Notes: generated by a model not told the origin, from the sequence alone. Positions 1-6,843 are shown, counted from the first letter of the stretch. The stretch is DNA of 8,345 nucleotides from Rickettsiales bacterium (GCA_023301245.1 JALZUV010000250.1:1-8345), one strand, 5' to 3'. Numbers and translations are program-made.

Positions 1-714
1 GGCATTTCTTTACAAGAAGCAGCAAAAGACTTTAGCCTAACCGTACAAGAGTCAGCCCTGATGAATAATAAAGGCCTCAACCATGAAGCTACTGCCGTGG
101 GTACAGAACTTTCGGACTCGCTCTTAAATGCAGGTTTCAAACTACAGGATGAAACTGACAGCAGCTTGGTAGAAGAAAAAGACGGCGCTTACTTGTTAGT
201 GGCTTTAAGCGAACGTGAGGAATCTTACATTCCTGAACTTTCAGATATCAAGCCCGCCGTGACAACTGCATGGAAAGCGAAAGCTATCCGCGATGCTCGC
301 CGTGAGAAATCATTGAGCCTTGCGAGCGCTACGCAAACCGATGCTTCGAAGCTCAATAGCGATATATTCCACCCTATCCGCGTCAATAGGTTTAAAGTCA
401 GTGGCGACTCGCCAAGAGGCATTACCGAGCTACCACCCGCTATTCGTCAAGAGCTATTCCAAAAACCTGTGGGTGCCGTAACCAACGCCTATTTGTTAGA
501 TGCCGAAAAAGGCAGCTACCTCATGGCGAAAGTGACCAAGGTTCATAAACAAGCAGAAGTGGCAGCCAATAGCACCAACGTGGAAGTTGAGAAAATTGTT
601 GCCGAGTTGCAAAAACAATATGGCGAAAATATGCTCTCGCTTTACTTGCAGCATCTTTCGGAAAAATACGAAATTCAGGTGAATGAACAGGCGATTGCCC
701 AGCTTAGCCGCTAA
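1..714 (+). CDS. ppiD: PpiD-like periplasmic peptidyl-prolyl isomerase/foldase, C-terminal part (5' end outside window)
   Basis: The frame is open from base 1, so the gene is truncated by the window edge; an ATG at 61 is internal, because codons 1-20 (beginning GISLQEAAKD) already match the family. The visible 237 residues resemble the region after the catalytic parvulin domain of alphaproteobacterial PpiD/SurA-N proteins, which are inner-membrane-anchored periplasmic folding factors. Neither the N-terminal membrane anchor nor the parvulin active site can be seen, so enzymatic activity cannot be judged. Two weakly similar blocks appear: about 109-285 (LSDSLL, then DGAYLLVAL, then a Lys/Arg-rich helix) and about 430-645 (LPPAIRQELF, then GSYLMAKV, then a helix). 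They look like degenerate parvulin-like modules. The TAA stop at 712-714 shares its last A with the trpE start. The assignment rests on overall pattern and neighbourhood rather than on a catalytic motif. Confidence 0.72.
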   Translation, partial: GISLQEAAKDFSLTVQESALMNNKGLNHEATAVGTELSDSLLNAGFKLQDETDSSLVEEKDGAYLLVALSEREESYIPELSDIKPAVTTAWKAKAIRDARREKSLSLASATQTDASKLNSDIFHPIRVNRFKVSGDSPRGITELPPAIRQELFQKPVGAVTNAYLLDAEKGSYLMAKVTKVHKQAEVAANSTNVEVEKIVAELQKQYGENMLSLYLQHLSEKYEIQVNEQAIAQLSR

Positions 715-2183
715 TGGATGATACGATTCAACAACTCACCCAAGGCAAACCTTATTTGCTAACTCAAATGGTGGTGGCCGATGGCCTCTCGCCTGTCAGC
801 GTATTTAACACACTTAGCCAAGGCCAAGACTATGCCTTCTTGCTAGAATCCGTCACGGGTGGCGATAAGCGTGGCCGCTATAGCGTGCTAGCCTATGACC
901 CTGATTTAATTTGGAGCTGTAAAGATGGGCAAGCCAGCATCAATGGCGAACCCGTTGAACAAGCGCCTCTCGCCTCGCTCGAAAGCCTCATCGCACAGCA
1001 TCAAATGCCCTTACCGAAAAACTTACCGCCCATGGTCGCTGGCTTAATCGGTATGATGGGCTACGAAATGGTGCGCGAGGTAGAAGATTTACCCTCCGAT
1101 AAAGAAGGCCCCAGCGGCCTGCCCGATGGTTGCTTTATGCGTCCACGCTTTATGTTAGTGCATGATAATGCCAACGACAGCCTTACGCTAGCCACGCCTA
1201 TCTGGCCAACGCGCCCGATGGATAAACCGCAAGCCGAGGCAGAAATGGCCGCCGCGAAAATGCGTTTGAAAACGCTCATTGCACAGCTACAAAACATCAC
1301 ACCCCTGCCCGCTGTTGCAGTGGAAACCCAAACTACCGAGCTAGAGTTTGATACGAACATGAGCCCCGATGGCTTTATGGATATTGTCAAACAAGCCAAA
1401 GAGTTTATCCGCGCAGGCGAGGTATTTCAAATCGTGCCTTCCATGCGCTTTACTACGCCTTTCACCCAACAACCTTTGGCATTTTATCGGGCGTTGCGTT
1501 TTTTAAACCCTTCGCCTTATATGTTTTATTTGAAACTAAACGATGCCACCATCATCGGCGCAAGTCCTGAAATTTTAGTGCGCGTAAAAGATAGCACCGT
1601 CACCATCCGCCCAATTGCAGGCACGCGCAAACGCGGGATTGATGAGGCCGAAGATAATGCCCTCGAACAAGAACTACTTAACGATACTAAAGAAATGGCC
1701 GAACATCTTATGCTGCTCGACCTAGGCCGCAACGATGTAGGCCGCGTCACTCAAGGCGGCAGCGTGAAAGTAACCGAACGTATGTTGGTTGAACGCTATA
1801 GCCACGTGATGCATATTGTATCCAATGTTGAAGGTGAATTAGATAAAGGCAAAACGGCAATCGAAGCGCTTATGGCAGGCTTCCCCGCTGGCACAGTTAC
1901 AGGCGCGCCAAAAATTCGTGCCATGCAATTGCTTGATGAATTGGAGCCCCAACGCCGTGGTTTCTATGGTGGTTGTGTCGGGTATTTTTCAACCCAAGGC
2001 GAAATGGATAGTTGCATTACCCTGCGTACTGCGCTGATTAAAGAAGGTCATCTTCACCTACAAGCAGGTGCAGGAGTCGTCGCCGATTCTGACCCACAAA
2101 GCGAATATGAAGAAGTGCGTAATAAAGCCAAAGCCCTAATGCGCGCCGCCGAAATGACCGAACAATTTGAGGTGACCTCATGA
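714..2183 (+). CDS. trpE: Anthranilate synthase component I (TrpE)
   Basis: The 489-residue protein is full length for the family. With TrpG it makes anthranilate from chorismate and glutamine-derived ammonia, the first committed step of tryptophan synthesis in the cytoplasm. The N-terminal domain carries LLES at residues 43-46, the tryptophan-binding element, followed by GRYSVLAYDP. The C-terminal chorismate-binding domain shows AGEVFQIVPS (234-243), NPSPYM (265-270), GASPE (282-286), RPIAGTRKRG (299-308), LDLGRNDVGR (335-344), PAGTVTGAPKIRA (391-403) and QAGAGVVADSDP (450-461). LLES and NPSPYM, the sites where feedback-resistant mutants map in enteric TrpE, are intact, so inhibition by tryptophan is expected. 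ATG 714 overlaps the ppiD stop (TAATG) and has no clear Shine-Dalgarno, which suggests translation by coupling. PabB and salicylate/isochorismate synthases are related, but LLES, the length and the trpGDC context favour TrpE. Confidence 0.97.
   Translation: MDDTIQQLTQGKPYLLTQMVVADGLSPVSVFNTLSQGQDYAFLLESVTGGDKRGRYSVLAYDPDLIWSCKDGQASINGEPVEQAPLASLESLIAQHQMPLPKNLPPMVAGLIGMMGYEMVREVEDLPSDKEGPSGLPDGCFMRPRFMLVHDNANDSLTLATPIWPTRPMDKPQAEAEMAAAKMRLKTLIAQLQNITPLPAVAVETQTTELEFDTNMSPDGFMDIVKQAKEFIRAGEVFQIVPSMRFTTPFTQQPLAFYRALRFLNPSPYMFYLKLNDATIIGASPEILVRVKDSTVTIRPIAGTRKRGIDEAEDNALEQELLNDTKEMAEHLMLLDLGRNDVGRVTQGGSVKVTERMLVERYSHVMHIVSNVEGELDKGKTAIEALMAGFPAGTVTGAPKIRAMQLLDELEPQRRGFYGGCVGYFSTQGEMDSCITLRTALIKEGHLHLQAGAGVVADSDPQSEYEEVRNKAKALMRAAEMTEQFEVTS
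2169..2175 (+). promoter_or_regulatory. Shine-Dalgarno of trpG
   Basis: GAGGTGA matches the anti-Shine-Dalgarno over seven bases and ends four bases before ATG 2180. It lies inside the end of trpE and supports both the start choice and independent as well as coupled initiation of trpG. Confidence 0.75.
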
Positions 2184-2764
2184 GCAAACTCATCCTCATT
2201 GATAATTACGACAGCTTTACCTACAACCTACTGCATTATTTTGCCGAGCTTGGCGCAGAAGTCGAAGTGCTGCGTAACGATGCGCTAACGGCATCCGAAC
2301 TGCTCGCCCAAAAGCCTGATGGAATCGTTATCTCCCCTGGCCCCAGCAACCCCGATAATGCAGGCATTTGTTTGGAAGTGATTCAACAAAACTCCCACGC
2401 CGCTACCCCCCTGCCGTTACTGGGAGTATGCCTTGGCCATCAAGCCATTGGTCAAAGTTTTGGCGGCAATATTATTCGCACTCACCCCATGCACGGTAAG
2501 GTTAGCAGCATTACCCATGATAATAGCGGCTTGTTTAAAGACTTAAAAAGCCCATTAGAAGTTACGCGCTATCACTCACTCATTATTGAGCGCGAAACCT
2601 TGCCTGATTGTTTGGAAATTACTGCCCAAACCGATGATAATATCATCATGGGAATTCAGCATAAAACCTTGCCCATTCATGGCGTACAATTCCACCCAGA
2701 AAGTATCGCCTCGCAACAAGGGCACGAGCTGCTACAGAACTTCTTGAATGAGGTAAAAGCATGA
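2180..2764 (+). CDS. trpG: Anthranilate synthase component II, glutamine amidotransferase (TrpG)
   Basis: This 194-residue class I glutamine amidotransferase hydrolyses glutamine and channels ammonia to TrpE. It starts with the typical IDNYDSFTYNL (residues 7-17). ISPGPSNP (51-58) forms the oxyanion region. The nucleophile is Cys84 in GVCLGHQ, and His172 and Glu174 in the final HPE complete the triad. The HGK of PMHGK (103-107) and the RYHSL block (130-134) are also conserved. The ATG overlaps the trpE stop by four bases (ATGA) and is preceded by a strong GAGGTGA. In many bacteria one such subunit serves both anthranilate and p-aminobenzoate synthesis (TrpG/PabA). The position between trpE and trpD fixes the tryptophan role, but a dual role cannot be excluded. 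It is a separate gene rather than a TrpE-G fusion as in rhizobia. Confidence 0.96.
   Translation: MSKLILIDNYDSFTYNLLHYFAELGAEVEVLRNDALTASELLAQKPDGIVISPGPSNPDNAGICLEVIQQNSHAATPLPLLGVCLGHQAIGQSFGGNIIRTHPMHGKVSSITHDNSGLFKDLKSPLEVTRYHSLIIERETLPDCLEITAQTDDNIIMGIQHKTLPIHGVQFHPESIASQQGHELLQNFLNEVKA
2750..2754 (+). promoter_or_regulatory. Shine-Dalgarno of trpD
   Basis: GAGGT stands six bases before ATG 2761, inside the last codons of trpG. It supports the trpD start at the ATGA overlap. Confidence 0.7.
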
Positions 2765-3798
2765 CCGAAATTCCTTTCAAATATTTTATCGAACAAGTGG
2801 CCAATGGCCACGATCTAAGCCTTGAACACGCCACACGCGCCTTCAATATTATGATGCTAGGGGGTGCTACTCCTGCGCAAATGGCCGCGTTACTTATTGG
2901 CTTACGCATCAAAGGCGAAACGGTGGAAGAACTCACAGGTGCGGCGCTCACCATGCGGCAAAAAGCGCTGCAATTTGATGCACCTGAAAATGCTATCGAC
3001 ACATGCGGTACAGGCGGCGATGCTACAGGCACTTACAATATCTCCACCGCCACGGCCATTGTAACGGCGGCCTGCGGCGTACCCGTGGTAAAACATGGCA
3101 ACCGCTCGGTCAGCTCCAAGTCAGGCTCGGCTGATGTGATGGCGAAGCTCGATGTGGTACTAGCGGCCTCGCCTAAACTCATGCAAGAGGCACTAAGACG
3201 TTGCAACTTATGCTTTTTAATGGCACCCAACTACCATAAAGCTACCCGCCACGTCGCCCCTGTGCGCCAAGAGTTGGGATTACGCACCTTGTTTAACTTG
3301 CTCGGCCCACTCTCCAACCCTGCCAGCGTAAAGCGGCAATTAATGGGGGTGTATAGCAAAGACCTTATCGAACCTTTAGCCGAAGTATTGCGCGAATGCG
3401 GCGCAGTGCATGCGTGGGTGGTGCATGGTCACGGCGGGCTAGATGAAATTAGCCTAACGGGCGAAACCCATGTTGCTGAATTAAAAGATGGCATCATCAC
3501 CCGCAAAACCATCACCCCGCAAGATGCTGGGTTAGAGCCTTGTACAATGGAAGAATTGAAAGGAGGCGATGCGGCTACCAACGCCTATGCGATTGAACAA
3601 TTACTCTCAGGCCACCCTTCAGCTTACCGCGATATTGTCTGCTTCAATACAGCAGCCGCACTGATCATCGCAGGTAAAACAACCGATTTAAAACAAGGAG
3701 TGCAACTGGCTCAACAAGCGATTGACTCGAGCGCCGCACGCCATGTATTAAATCTACTGGTCGAAATCACCAATAAGGACATTCTGCCCAATGAATAA
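2761..3798 (+). CDS. trpD: Anthranilate phosphoribosyltransferase (TrpD)
   Basis: The 345-residue protein has the usual length of a monofunctional TrpD, which transfers phosphoribosyl from PRPP to anthranilate. The helical N-terminal part includes MMLGGATPAQMAALL (31-45). The glycine-rich PRPP loop is DTCGTGGDATGTYNIST (80-96), followed by KHGNRSVSSKSGSADV (111-126). RTLFNLLGPLSNP (175-187) contributes to the anthranilate site, and DE at 228-229 matches the metal-binding acidic pair. The ATG overlaps the trpG stop by four bases (ATGA), with GAGGT six bases upstream. It is not fused to a glutamine amidotransferase domain, unlike enteric TrpGD. The pyrimidine phosphorylases are structurally related but lack this motif set and context. 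Confidence 0.97.
   Translation: MTEIPFKYFIEQVANGHDLSLEHATRAFNIMMLGGATPAQMAALLIGLRIKGETVEELTGAALTMRQKALQFDAPENAIDTCGTGGDATGTYNISTATAIVTAACGVPVVKHGNRSVSSKSGSADVMAKLDVVLAASPKLMQEALRRCNLCFLMAPNYHKATRHVAPVRQELGLRTLFNLLGPLSNPASVKRQLMGVYSKDLIEPLAEVLRECGAVHAWVVHGHGGLDEISLTGETHVAELKDGIITRKTITPQDAGLEPCTMEELKGGDAATNAYAIEQLLSGHPSAYRDIVCFNTAAALIIAGKTTDLKQGVQLAQQAIDSSAARHVLNLLVEITNKDILPNE
3775..3779 (+). promoter_or_regulatory. Probable Shine-Dalgarno of trpC
   Basis: AAGGA stands eleven bases before ATG 3791, inside the 3' end of trpD. The spacing is longer than ideal, so initiation may partly rely on coupling across the eight-base overlap. Confidence 0.5.
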
Positions 3799-4597
3799 CA
3801 CTAATATTCTAAAGCTTATCTGCGAAGATAAGCGCCAGCATGTGGCGCGCCGCCGCGAGATGTATCCGCTTTCGGTGTTGAATGAGAAGATTAAAGAGCA
3901 AGGATTCGCTCGTCCTTTCCTAGGGCGCATCAACCAAGCGGTGAAGAAAAAGGAAACCGCCCTCATTGCCGAAATTAAAAAAGCATCCCCCAGCAAAGGC
4001 ACTATTCGCGCCGATTTTGACCCGCCATCGCTGGCCATTGCTTATGGCGAAGGCGGTGCAACCTGCCTCTCTATCCTCACCGATGTGAATTATTTCCAAG
4101 GCAAAGATGACTATATCGAAGAAGTAAAAGCGCTATGCCCTCTACCTGTTTTGCGCAAAGATTTCATCATCGACCCTTACCAAATTTACGAAAGCCGCGC
4201 CATTGGCGCTGATGCGATTTTGCTAATCAAATCCATCCTCACCCTAAATCAAGTCAATGAATATGCTGCACTCGCCAAAAAGCTCGGCATGGATGTATTG
4301 CTCGAAGTGCATGATGAAAAGGAAATGCGCGAGGCGCTAAAAACCGATATCACCCTTATCGGTATTAATAACCGCAACCTTAAAACTTTTGAAGTGTCGC
4401 TCGATAACACTCTCAAACTTGCCCCTGCCTTGCGTAAGAAAAAGAAAGTCGTCGTATGCGAAAGCGGTATTAACACCAATGCCGATATTCAAATGATTCA
4501 AAAAGCCACGAAAACCTACGCATTTTTAGTCGGCGAAGCATTGATGAAGCAAGCAGATGTGGAAACCGCTACCCTCAACCTTTTGCGCAGTAAATAG
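3791..4597 (+). CDS. trpC: Indole-3-glycerol phosphate synthase (TrpC), monofunctional
   Basis: This 268-residue TIM-barrel enzyme cyclises and decarboxylates CdRP to indole-3-glycerol phosphate. The family catalytic residues are visible: Glu61 and Lys63 in EIKKASPSKG, Lys123 in LRKDFIIDPYQIYE, Glu172 in LLEVHDE, Asn193 in GINNRNL, and Glu224/Ser225 in CESGI. The C-terminal phosphate-binding stretch is FLVGEALM (246-253 region). The length excludes the enteric TrpC-TrpF fusion, so phosphoribosylanthranilate isomerase must be encoded elsewhere. The ATG overlaps the end of trpD by eight bases (ATGAATAA), with AAGGA eleven bases upstream. As I recall, moaC, moeA and lexA often follow trpC in alphaproteobacteria; here they do not. 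Confidence 0.97.
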   Translation: MNNTNILKLICEDKRQHVARRREMYPLSVLNEKIKEQGFARPFLGRINQAVKKKETALIAEIKKASPSKGTIRADFDPPSLAIAYGEGGATCLSILTDVNYFQGKDDYIEEVKALCPLPVLRKDFIIDPYQIYESRAIGADAILLIKSILTLNQVNEYAALAKKLGMDVLLEVHDEKEMREALKTDITLIGINNRNLKTFEVSLDNTLKLAPALRKKKKVVVCESGINTNADIQMIQKATKTYAFLVGEALMKQADVETATLNLLRSK

Positions 4598-4598
4598 A

Positions 4599-4627
4599 TA
4601 GACCTTACCCTCGCGGCATCTTATAAA
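4599..4627 (+). promoter_or_regulatory. Candidate sigma70-type promoter for the M17 peptidase gene
   Basis: In the 35-base gap after trpC, TAGACC (4599-4604; 4 of 6 to TTGACA) and TATAAA (4622-4627; 5 of 6 to TATAAT) are separated by 17 bases. Transcription would start about 4633-4635, at or within the ATG. This is a consensus match by eye in a small AT-rich gap, so chance is a serious alternative. Co-transcription with the trp genes is also possible, since I see no terminator in the gap. Confidence 0.3.
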
Positions 4628-4632
4628 AAGCT

Positions 4633-6021
4633 ATGAAAAAATTTATAGCTCAGCGTGCCACGCTCAAAACCGATATCCCCGTTATTGCCGTGACTGATAA
4701 AAGCTATGAAAAATGGCTAAAAAAATGCTCAAAGCGCGAACAAAATTTATTGGAAACCAGTAACTTCAAACCTGAAGCGGGCAAATATTCGCTTATCACC
4801 CATGAAGATGGCACACTTGCAACCGTGCTTATTGGCATTGATGACGAGCAAGATATTTGGAGCTGGGCCGTACTCCCCGCCGAACTTTCTAGCAAACATC
4901 ATTACATAATTGATAGCACAAACGAAAAAGTTAGCCCCCACCATGCGGCACTTGGTTGGCAGTTAGCCTGCTACCAATATGATAAATATTCGAAAAAGAA
5001 AACCGACTTCCCAACTTTGGTATTTGATAAGAAAACCGATATCACCCTTGCCCAAGAAATGGCCGATTCTATCTGCCTCACGCGCGATTTAATTAACGCC
5101 CCCACCAGCGACATGGGGCCAAGCGAATTTGCCGCCGAAGCCAAGAAAGTCGCCAAGGCATGCAAAGCACAATATAGTGAAATTATCGGCGATGATTTGC
5201 TGACAGAAAACTACCCGACCATCCACGCCGTTGGCCGCGCCTGTGACGATGCGCCACGCTTAGTGGAGCTTAACTGGGGAGAAAAAACTCACCCAAAACT
5301 CACCCTTGTGGGCAAAGGCGTTTGCTTCGACACAGGCGGCCTCAACATAAAAGGCACCTCCAGCATGGGAATGATGAAAAAAGATATGGGCGGCGCGGGC
5401 TTTATGCTTGGGCTTGCGCAACTCATTATAAAAATGGGCTTAAAAGTGCAGCTTCGTGTATTGCTTCCACTGGTCGAAAACAGTATCAGCGCCAATGCTT
5501 ACCGCCCGCAAGATGTGATTAAAACTCGTAAAGGCATCACGGTAGAAATTAGCAATACAGACGCTGAAGGTCGCCTCATATTATGCGATGCACTGGCTGA
5601 AGCAGACACGCAACAACCTGATTTGCTTATAGATGCCGCCACCTTAACAGGCGCTGCACGGGTCGCAACAGGCACAGACATTCCTGCTTATTTCAGCAAT
5701 AACGATAAGCTAACAAAATCTGTCAGCAAACATATTGAAAAAAGTGGCGAAATGCTCTGGCAGCTACCGCTATGGGATGGCTATCGCTATATGCTCGACA
5801 GTAAAGTAGCAGACATCGACCATAGCTCTAAAGGCGGCTATGCAGGCGCTATTACTGCAGCACTTTTCCTCAAGGAGTTTGTGGTCGATACGAAAGAATG
5901 GATGCATATTGATATGATGGCGTGGAACTTACGCCAATTAGCAGGCCGCCCCATCGGTGGCGAGTCGCAAGGTTTGCGGGTTCTCTATTCGCTGCTTGAA
6001 GAACGCTACGGAAAGGCGTAA
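4633..6021 (+). CDS. Leucyl aminopeptidase family protein (peptidase M17)
   Basis: This 462-residue cytoplasmic metallo-aminopeptidase would release N-terminal residues from peptides during protein turnover. The N-terminal domain (about 1-125) is divergent, as usual in M17. The catalytic domain contains RDLINAPTSDMGPSE (151-165), GKGVCFDTGGLNIK (227-240), MKKDMGGA (248-255) and the M17 signature NTDAEGRL (308-315). By alignment with bovine LAP the two-metal ligands are Lys228, Asp233, Asp251, Asp310 and Glu312, and the catalytic residues are Lys240 and Arg314. All are present, so it should be active. The length and the CFDTGG variant suggest the shorter second M17 type common in alphaproteobacteria rather than classical PepA (about 500 residues), so I give no symbol. 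An in-frame TAA at 4624-4626 makes ATG 4633 the first ATG available. It has no Shine-Dalgarno. PepA of E. coli also binds DNA; nothing here tests that. Confidence 0.93.
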   Translation: MKKFIAQRATLKTDIPVIAVTDKSYEKWLKKCSKREQNLLETSNFKPEAGKYSLITHEDGTLATVLIGIDDEQDIWSWAVLPAELSSKHHYIIDSTNEKVSPHHAALGWQLACYQYDKYSKKKTDFPTLVFDKKTDITLAQEMADSICLTRDLINAPTSDMGPSEFAAEAKKVAKACKAQYSEIIGDDLLTENYPTIHAVGRACDDAPRLVELNWGEKTHPKLTLVGKGVCFDTGGLNIKGTSSMGMMKKDMGGAGFMLGLAQLIIKMGLKVQLRVLLPLVENSISANAYRPQDVIKTRKGITVEISNTDAEGRLILCDALAEADTQQPDLLIDAATLTGAARVATGTDIPAYFSNNDKLTKSVSKHIEKSGEMLWQLPLWDGYRYMLDSKVADIDHSSKGGYAGAITAALFLKEFVVDTKEWMHIDMMAWNLRQLAGRPIGGESQGLRVLYSLLEERYGKA

Positions 6022-6030
6022 ATTCCGATT

Positions 6031-6843
6031 ATGGGATTTTACATTCGATATGAAACGCACCAAGATGGGCCTTACGATTTAATCAGCATGATTCGTAAGA
6101 TTCGTAAAGGTCTTATTCCGCCCGAAACTTTGGTGATGGAAGAAAAAGAACCAAACGCCCAACCTGCCCGCCTGCACCCGCAACTCAACAGCTTTTTCCG
6201 CGAACAAGATGAAGATTACGTCAGCGATGAAGCGGCCACCATCGTCAAGCAGCTCGATTTTTCTGGCATTATGGCTTACGGCTGGGACTTCTTTAAAAAC
6301 AATATGATAAGCGGGTTAATTTCGGCCTTAGCCATTTTTGCAACGCTGGCTTATTCTATTGTTATTCTGATTGCCTCTCAAGGTGCCTTATTGCCTGCCA
6401 TTATTCTTATTGGCATTGCTGCCGTGTTTTTCTTATGCGGTTTTATTCACATGCTGCATCGTATGCAGCGCCAGCTGCCCTTCTCGCTCTATGCCGTGCG
6501 CACATTTTATCGCGATAATTGGGGCAATTTAATTATGTTTTGCGTGGCTTTTTCGCTGATACATATTGCCGCGCTTAGCTTGCTTATTATCCCCGGCCTC
6601 ATTCTGTTAAGCCGCACCACCTTCGCGCCCATTTTGGTGGTCGAAAAGAACTATCACTTCTGGCACGCGATTGAATCCAGCCACCGCACGGTCAAAAACC
6701 ATGATGGTAAATTAAATTCTATTTTATTAGCGCTCGTGGGCATCAATATTATTGCGGCATTTTTTGTGTTCCCACTAGTTATCACCCTGCCCATTACTTT
6801 CGCAGGGGTGCTAGAACTTTATAACCGTTTAGAGTTTAGTTAA
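6031..6843 (+). CDS. Membrane protein of unknown function with N-terminal GYF_2-like domain
   Basis: The 270-residue protein has two parts. Residues 1-48 resemble the GYF_2 (DUF4339) fold: an aromatic start, QDGPYDL at 11-17 (the DGP-Y/F hallmark), a helix with the repeat IRKIRK at 21-26, then GLIPPETLV. GYF_2 domains are thought to bind proteins or peptides, but the ligand is unknown. After an acidic linker, about four hydrophobic segments lie near residues 93-115, 119-140, 166-194 and 230-262; the last is long enough to be two. Between the last two, VVEKNYHFWHAIESSHRTVKNH... (203 onward) resembles the FWxAxxxS/R pattern seen in YciC/DUF975-like and GPDPase-membrane-domain proteins. There is no signal peptide, so the GYF_2 part is probably cytosolic. 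It starts nine bases after the peptidase stop, in the same frame, with only a distant AAAGG. The function is unknown; a membrane scaffold or sensor is a guess. Confidence 0.82.
   Translation: MGFYIRYETHQDGPYDLISMIRKIRKGLIPPETLVMEEKEPNAQPARLHPQLNSFFREQDEDYVSDEAATIVKQLDFSGIMAYGWDFFKNNMISGLISALAIFATLAYSIVILIASQGALLPAIILIGIAAVFFLCGFIHMLHRMQRQLPFSLYAVRTFYRDNWGNLIMFCVAFSLIHIAALSLLIIPGLILLSRTTFAPILVVEKNYHFWHAIESSHRTVKNHDGKLNSILLALVGINIIAAFFVFPLVITLPITFAGVLELYNRLEFS
6091..6108 (+). repeat. Tandem 9-base repeat inside the GYF_2-like domain
   Basis: ATTCGTAAG is followed directly by ATTCGTAAA, encoding IRKIRK at residues 21-26 of the membrane protein. It is most simply a basic helix segment written with the same codons twice. 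Confidence 0.6.
6840..6843. other. Overlapping convergent stop codons (TTAA)
   Basis: The palindrome TTAA supplies TAA to both strands: plus-strand bases 6841-6843 end the GYF_2-like membrane gene and bases 6842-6840 on the minus strand end nagZ. The two coding regions overlap by four bases, leaving no intergenic space for a terminator between the convergent units. Confidence 0.9.

Noticed and set aside
61..63. ATG as the start of the first gene
   Set aside because: The twenty codons before it continue the frame and match the PpiD-type pattern, so it is an internal methionine.
1061..1399. 112-codon minus-strand open frame within trpE
   Set aside because: It is a shadow of the trpE coding region, with no recognisable domain or ribosome site.
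2646..3032. 128-codon open frame on the minus strand across the trpG/trpD junction
   Set aside because: It is antisense to two well-supported enzymes, its product (Ser/Ala/Val-rich, no known motif) looks like a reverse reading of conserved codons, and no start signal is seen.
714..4597. The trp gene cluster as a candidate for a new system
   Set aside because: All four enzymes have complete, canonical motifs and normal lengths; this is standard tryptophan biosynthesis with nothing unusual in the proteins.
4598..4632. Rho-independent terminator or attenuator after trpC
   Set aside because: No stable inverted repeat with a following T-run is visible in the 35 bases.
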